DNA from: Gibbula magus
Taxonomy: Eukaryota; Mollusca; Gastropoda; Trochida; Trochidae
Direction: 5' to 3'
Assembly (NCBI GenBank): GCA_936450465.1
Contig: OW388289.1
Location: 75,256,593 to 75,320,592 of the forward strand
Length of the DNA stretch: 64,000 bases
This document shows positions 59,701 through 64,000 of the stretch, in pieces. Each line of letters starts with the position of its first letter. Positions within the stretch are counted from its first letter, which is position 1. The notes below the pieces were generated by a model. It ran no database searches. It was not told the DNA's origin and saw nothing but the letters and a program-made list of their open reading frames with translations. The position numbers and the translations under genes were made by a program.

Positions 59701-61754
59701 ATCATGAAAACTGTTTGGCAGAGATTAACACATCTTGGGAAGTATATATCCCTGTGGCGCATGAATGTATTACTATAGTGAATCATTTAGGATTTATCAA
59801 AGAATAAAGTTCCAGAGGCATTGTTCAATATAAATTATTTTTAACTCGTCCCACTTGGCGGCGGGGGATATAGTAGACTCTGTTTGTTAAACTTTCGTTC
59901 TTACCAAGTGCGTATCATTTTGGCTTTTCATTATCACCCATTTTGTCCTTGTTCTTGTTTTCATACTTTACTGAGAAAAACACAATGATTAATATATACA
60001 ATGTATTATTTTTCAAATCAGCATTACGATTTGAATGACTGTATATTTAATTTCTTTTGCTCTGGAGTCTCTAGTCATATTTCAGAGATAAAGAAGTCTA
60101 TTCTGACTCATCGTTCAACAGAACTTATAAAAAGAGAACTTACATTGAAGAGAAACGCGGTCAAAACAATATGCTTCTGAGAATGGTCAAAGTAATTATA
60201 CTTTCCAAATGTAGAAATTTAGATTGACTTGATATATATCTAACACTTATTAACTATTATAGATTATAAACTATATATTTTACTCGAAAGTATATATTAT
60301 TTAGATACACATTTAAATATGAATACCGTCGCATCATTTATCTACCAGCTTCATCAATTGTCATTGTCACATTAAAGTTTTATTTGACTTTGACAAGTTA
60401 CATTTCATGTATAAAAAATGAGGACATAACAATGAACGTAATGTGACATTTGAATTCTCCTTTTCATTTCAAAAGTATTGATTAAAAGGAATGTTACATT
60501 ATTTCAAAATACATGTCTCATAATGAAATGTTCCACTTTTTCAACATGATCACGGTTAAAACGTGGTAATATTTGGAATGACACTACCTTTAATATTACA
60601 AATTCTTGTACTTTAAGTAAGGCAACTATCTCCAGCGCTGACCGTACCAACAGTTTACCACACGACCACCTGACTTCGAGGCCTTGTGCTATTGAAGTTA
60701 GTGTTATCCCAAATATAACAATGTTATATCCGTTCACTATCTAAATGGCAAGTATTTCTAATGATCACGTTTATTACAATATTTTATAATCATCGTAAAT
60801 CTCACGAATAGTGAACACTATCATCGCTGTTATAACTATCATCGTCGTCAACATTGTCATCGACAGAATGCTACAGAAATATTTTACCAAATAGAATATC
60901 TTACAACATAGATTTCCAAGTAACACAAACAAACTTAGTGAATGTTAACGTACATGATCATAACTAGATAACCACCGTGATGTACACAGTTTTTCTAGGA
61001 ATACGTCTTTTACACAAGGTGTAAACGTTCCAGATTAAACAGTGCTATGCATGCCGTGTATGACTATCCGAACTCGCTTAACAAATACGTATTTTAAAAA
61101 GTCCAACTGATTCTTAAGAAATGCATAGAGGATACGTGACATTTCTCGTCGAATACAATATATACCTCATCGAGTGAAGAAGAATATTGTATTTCCACGA
61201 CTGGCACATAGATATCTACTTCAGAGATGAGATAAACGTGGTATTCGACGAAAAATGTCAAATGGTCAAATTATTCGATTTAACCCATAGTTCGTAATTG
61301 ACGTTCCTTTTATGAATGGATCATTGAAGGTCGCCTTGCCTTTCCATGGTCGTCTTCTGATGTCATCCTATTGCTACGATGATGTCATATCATTGAGTGT
61401 TATTTCACTGAGTAGAATAAAATGTTATTTCACTCATTGAAAATAAGGATTTTATTTTAATTGATAAATGTCACCACAAAAATATAATAATACGCACTAA
61501 AGAAGAGAATGCAACTACTTTCTGACAGTGTAACGTTATGGATCTGTATAAGAGCTAATTCTAGAACTGCATCTTATGGGATTAATACCCTTCAAAAAAC
61601 AAATGCCCGACAAGATATTTAAAGACCTTATTCTTTCAACTACCGGAGTATTGAAGTGTCTGGCACATGTCTAATTACTATGCAATTTGAGGACAAACTA
61701 AGCCTTTTAAAATATCATTCAAACTGGCCTATACAACGCATCATTAAAAAAAAC
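59701..61754. other. AT-rich DNA, nothing recognised
   Basis: No exon of the neighbouring Kelch gene was found here on the minus strand. Around 61135-61260 the words 'GTGACATTTCTCGTCGAATA' and 'GTATTCGACGAAAAATGTCA' form the two ends of a ~120-bp inverted repeat, a likely small foldback element. Confidence 0.45.
61133..61262. repeat. Inverted repeat, ~130 bp
   Basis: The left end 'TGACATTTCTCGTCGAATAC' and right end 'GTATTCGACGAAAAATGTCA' are reverse complements with one or two mismatches. Inner parts ('TATATACCTCATCGAGTGAA' and 'TACTTCAGAGATGAGATAAA') pair only partly. Confidence 0.6.
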
Positions 61755-62063
61755 TTACTTCAAAGGAACTATACTCTAAGATGGATCTGGAGATTGCATC
61801 AATAAATAACTTACTTAAAGAACCATACTCCAAGATGGATCTGGAGATTGCATCAATAAAGAACTTACTTAAAGAACCATACTCTAAGATGGATCTGGAG
61901 ATTGCATCAATAAAGAACTTATTTAAAGAACCATACTCTAAGATGGATCTGGAGATTGCATCAATAAAGAACTTACTTAAAGAACCATACTCTAAGATGG
62001 ATCTGGAGATTGCATCAATAAAGAACTTACTTAAGGAACCATACTCTAAGATGGATCTGGAGA
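61755..62063. repeat. 54-bp minisatellite, ~5.7 copies
   Basis: The unit begins 'ATGGATCTGGAGATTGCATC' and ends 'AACCATACTCTAAG', with starts at 61781, 61835, 61889, 61943 and 61997 and partial units at both ends. Units differ by one or two bases. Since 54 is a multiple of three, the plus strand is open throughout (18-residue repeat MDLEIASIKNLLKEPYSK), which need not be a gene. The right-hand partial unit supplies the last codons and stop of the Kelch frame on the minus strand. Confidence 0.95.
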
Positions 62064-62503
62064 GGAAAGACCGTTTAGTCTATACATTGTAAGTGACGCA
62101 CATGCCAGACCCGTGTACTGTCTGTGAAGGGAAGTCACCCCCTTCCAGAGTCTTGATATAACGTCCAGAGTCTCCACAGAGTTCAGCCTCTTCTTGGTGT
62201 CCCAGCAATAACCGCCAAGAATAAAGATCTTGCTTCCCACAACAGCAGACCCGAACTCTGCTCTAGGAGTCCTCATCCTGTTGATGATGTTCCAAGTGTC
62301 TGTGCTCGGCGCGTACTGCTCTATCGTGTCTGTACAGACCACCGTTCCTTCCGGACTCACAGTGGCGCCCCCGATGAGGTACAGAGCACCCCCAACTTGG
62401 CGGAGATGAGCAAAGAAACGAGGGGTGAGTAGAGGGGACCTGGACTCCCATCTGTTCTCTGATGGGTGGAATCTCTCAACACGGCTTGATATGAACTTCG
62501 TCC
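62046..62503 (-). CDS. Kelch-repeat protein, downstream exon
   Basis: The exon starts after an acceptor (minus strand CTACAATTAG) and is open to a TAG at 62046. It encodes three Kelch blades: RVERFHPSENRWES with GGALYLIGGATVS; IEQYAPSTDTWNIINRM with GSKIFILGGYCWD; and VETLDVISRLWKGVTSL. Each shows the diagnostic GG pair followed by a spaced Trp. Kelch blades fold as a beta-propeller; in KLHL proteins this is the substrate-binding part of a Cullin-3 ubiquitin ligase adaptor, but BTB and BACK domains are not in this window. After LACASLTM the frame enters the 54-bp minisatellite and stops, so the true end may be a splice donor or a repeat-modified C-terminus. A function-specific name is not justified. 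Confidence 0.8.
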
Positions 62504-63396
62504 CTAATTGTAGACATAAATCAGTTGTTAATTAGTTGATATATTTCTGTAAATGTAATGCATTACAGAATAGAAATTCATAATTTATAGATGGCGACGA
62601 ATCCCAGAAAATGATGGAACATATATTAATTTTATTATTGATTTATTTATTCTGAAATAGAATCAGAGAGTAAATATATTCAAAAGCGATGCTTTAATAG
62701 AGGAAATATGTATAAAAGGAATATCCTATTGTGTAACAATATGCTTATCATTCTTCTGTATAAAAGTATTATTCATGAAACGAAGTTGCAAAACCTAATA
62801 TGTATATTTAATCAATGCAATAGTTATGCATATATTTTATATTGTATGCTGTATAATTTAGTGTAAACATGTTTTTGTATCTCTTATTATGCAGTTTATA
62901 ACAATATAATTTATTCAACATTAATCCCCCAAATTTCAACGAGAGAATAATGGTCTCATACAATTACCAATAACGTTACCCATGTGGCAAAGAAAAAGGT
63001 TTTCCTTTGGAGTCTGTGTCAAATGTAAGAATTTACACTCAGCACTGTATCTTAACATGGTCAACTGAACAAAGCCGATCAAGTATGATTTGATACAAAG
63101 CCCCTAAACAGCAAGAAAACGGATTTAACTATTCTTCCACTGTTTCAAATTTCCCAGCATATCAGACTTCACACCCCTCTCCACAACTGCCTAATTAAAA
63201 CTTGCTCCTTTTTGTCAACTTTTCTGTGCTAGCGTCAGCGTGCGCTGCACCTGAACTCCATACAGTAGAGCGCACTGAAAAACAAGCACAGAAACTGTAC
63301 TGAAATGCGACAAGGTTTAAATTAGCCAGTGATGGAGTCTGGTGCGAGTGATGACTTGCGGAGGACGTTGCCACTCCTCTACCTCTGTAGAATCAC
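62504..63396 (-). other. Intron of the Kelch gene
   Basis: Inferred from splice phase. On the minus strand the upstream exon ends TTCAG|GTGATT and the downstream exon begins ATTAG|GGACG. The single leftover base of one joins the two of the other to give a Gly codon, keeping the Kelch frame. The 893-bp intron is AT-rich. A competing donor GTAGAG at 63382 would break the frame. Confidence 0.6.
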
Positions 63397-63568
63397 CTGA
63401 ACCTCCCACTGCATACAGCTTCCCCTGCATTGTTGCAACAGCCACACTGCGCTTGGCTGCAGAGAGGGGTGCCACCTCCTCCCACTCGTCAGTGCTCGGG
63501 TTGTAGCGCTCCACCGAGGACAGAGACTCTGTCTTGTCAACCCGTCCACCTGACCGAACAAAGTTTGT
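63397..63568 (-). CDS. Kelch-repeat protein, upstream exon
   Basis: A 172-bp exon after an acceptor (minus strand GCCTAAG). It reads FVRSGGRVDKTESLSSVERY, then NPSTDEWEEVAPLSAAKRSV and GKLYAVGGSG, one Kelch blade with Trp and the GG pair. The N[P]STDEW and AAKRSVAVA words are typical of KLHL-family blades. The preceding exons (BTB/BACK if this is a KLHL) must lie beyond 64000. GC content is well above the flanks. Continuing past the donor gives an open but un-Kelch-like tail ending at 63317, which supports splicing. Confidence 0.82.
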
Positions 63569-64000
63569 CTTAGGCTAAATTTAAAAAACTGAAATGTTCG
63601 GCATGGGCATTTAATGTGTGCGCGTAACAGGTTATTATTGTCATTTAAAAAAAAGATTTAGCGCTTCATTTTTGCTAAACTCCAAAATCCATTTGAACAC
63701 CGAATATATGCAGCCTTAGAAGTTATCCTTGTACACACTTAACGACACATTCATGTCAAGGGCAAGAAGAGAAAATCCATACAGTATATATGTAAGAAGC
63801 ATTTTCATTGGAATACAACTTCCCGTGCACTGGTGTGAGGACTCTGAAAATGCTTAAATCTGAAGAAGTAGGCAGAAATCAAGCAAGCAATCTCGAAAAC
63901 CGGTCTTCATAGGCATCAAACTATAGCAAGTTTGCGCTTGAATTCAATTTGTACAAAGGGTAAGGTAAATGTCAGGTGTGTTTATGTAACTATGTACAAT
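63569..64000 (-). other. Probable intron upstream of the Kelch exon
   Basis: AT-rich sequence with no Kelch or BTB exon recognised up to the window edge. Confidence 0.45.

Noticed and set aside
63317..63396. Kelch exon extending to the stop at 63317
   Set aside because: The tail after GGSGDS lacks Kelch features, and a donor at 63396 joins the next exon in frame.

Overview
The window is AT-rich eukaryotic DNA, dense in repeats and with very little protein-coding sequence. A marine invertebrate, probably a mollusc, fits best. The reasons are tRNA-derived SINEs whose 3' part carries a 'GGCGTTAAACCC' core and an (ACTC)n tail, tandem blocks full of AAGGTCAAGGTCAC, several hairpin (foldback) elements, a DIRS retrotransposon, and spliced Kelch exons. 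The species call is recognition from memory, not a search result. I see no bacterial genes, operons, CRISPR array or intact tRNA/rRNA gene.

Layout. 1-8.7 kb: mostly unassigned AT-rich DNA with one arm of a foldback repeat (2.1-2.4 kb), a hairpin element (2.77-2.92 kb), one possible terminal exon (about 4.0-4.17 kb) and a three-copy ~435-bp tandem repeat rich in AGGTCA half-sites (4.55-6.1 kb). 8.76-14.47 kb: a structurally complete but mutated DIRS-type retrotransposon with inverted terminal repeats, an internal complementary region matching the joined ends, and gag, RT, RNase H, methyltransferase-like and tyrosine recombinase regions, all broken by frameshifts. 14.5-36 kb: intronic or intergenic DNA with a TTAA-ended MITE family (five copies), two tRNA-derived SINE copies (one split by an insertion), a 790-bp foldback element, a 20-bp minisatellite and a long (AT)n. 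36.1-38.6 kb: remains of two different LINEs flanking a (ATC)n tract. 38.6-42.5 kb: an 80-bp satellite array of about 37 units, interrupted by an 894-bp insertion with a 4-bp target duplication. 43.25-57.19 kb: a head-to-tail duplication of a ~7-kb segment with copy-specific indels. 57.2-61.7 kb: unassigned DNA with a diverged tandem repeat. 61.8-63.6 kb: a 54-bp minisatellite abutting two minus-strand exons of a Kelch-repeat gene, whose 5' part lies beyond the right edge.

The only confident host gene is the Kelch-repeat gene: two exons with compatible splice phase and repeated GG...W Kelch signatures. Most of the interest lies in genome structure: the DIRS architecture, the variant order in the satellite, the tandem 7-kb duplication, and the nested mobile elements.
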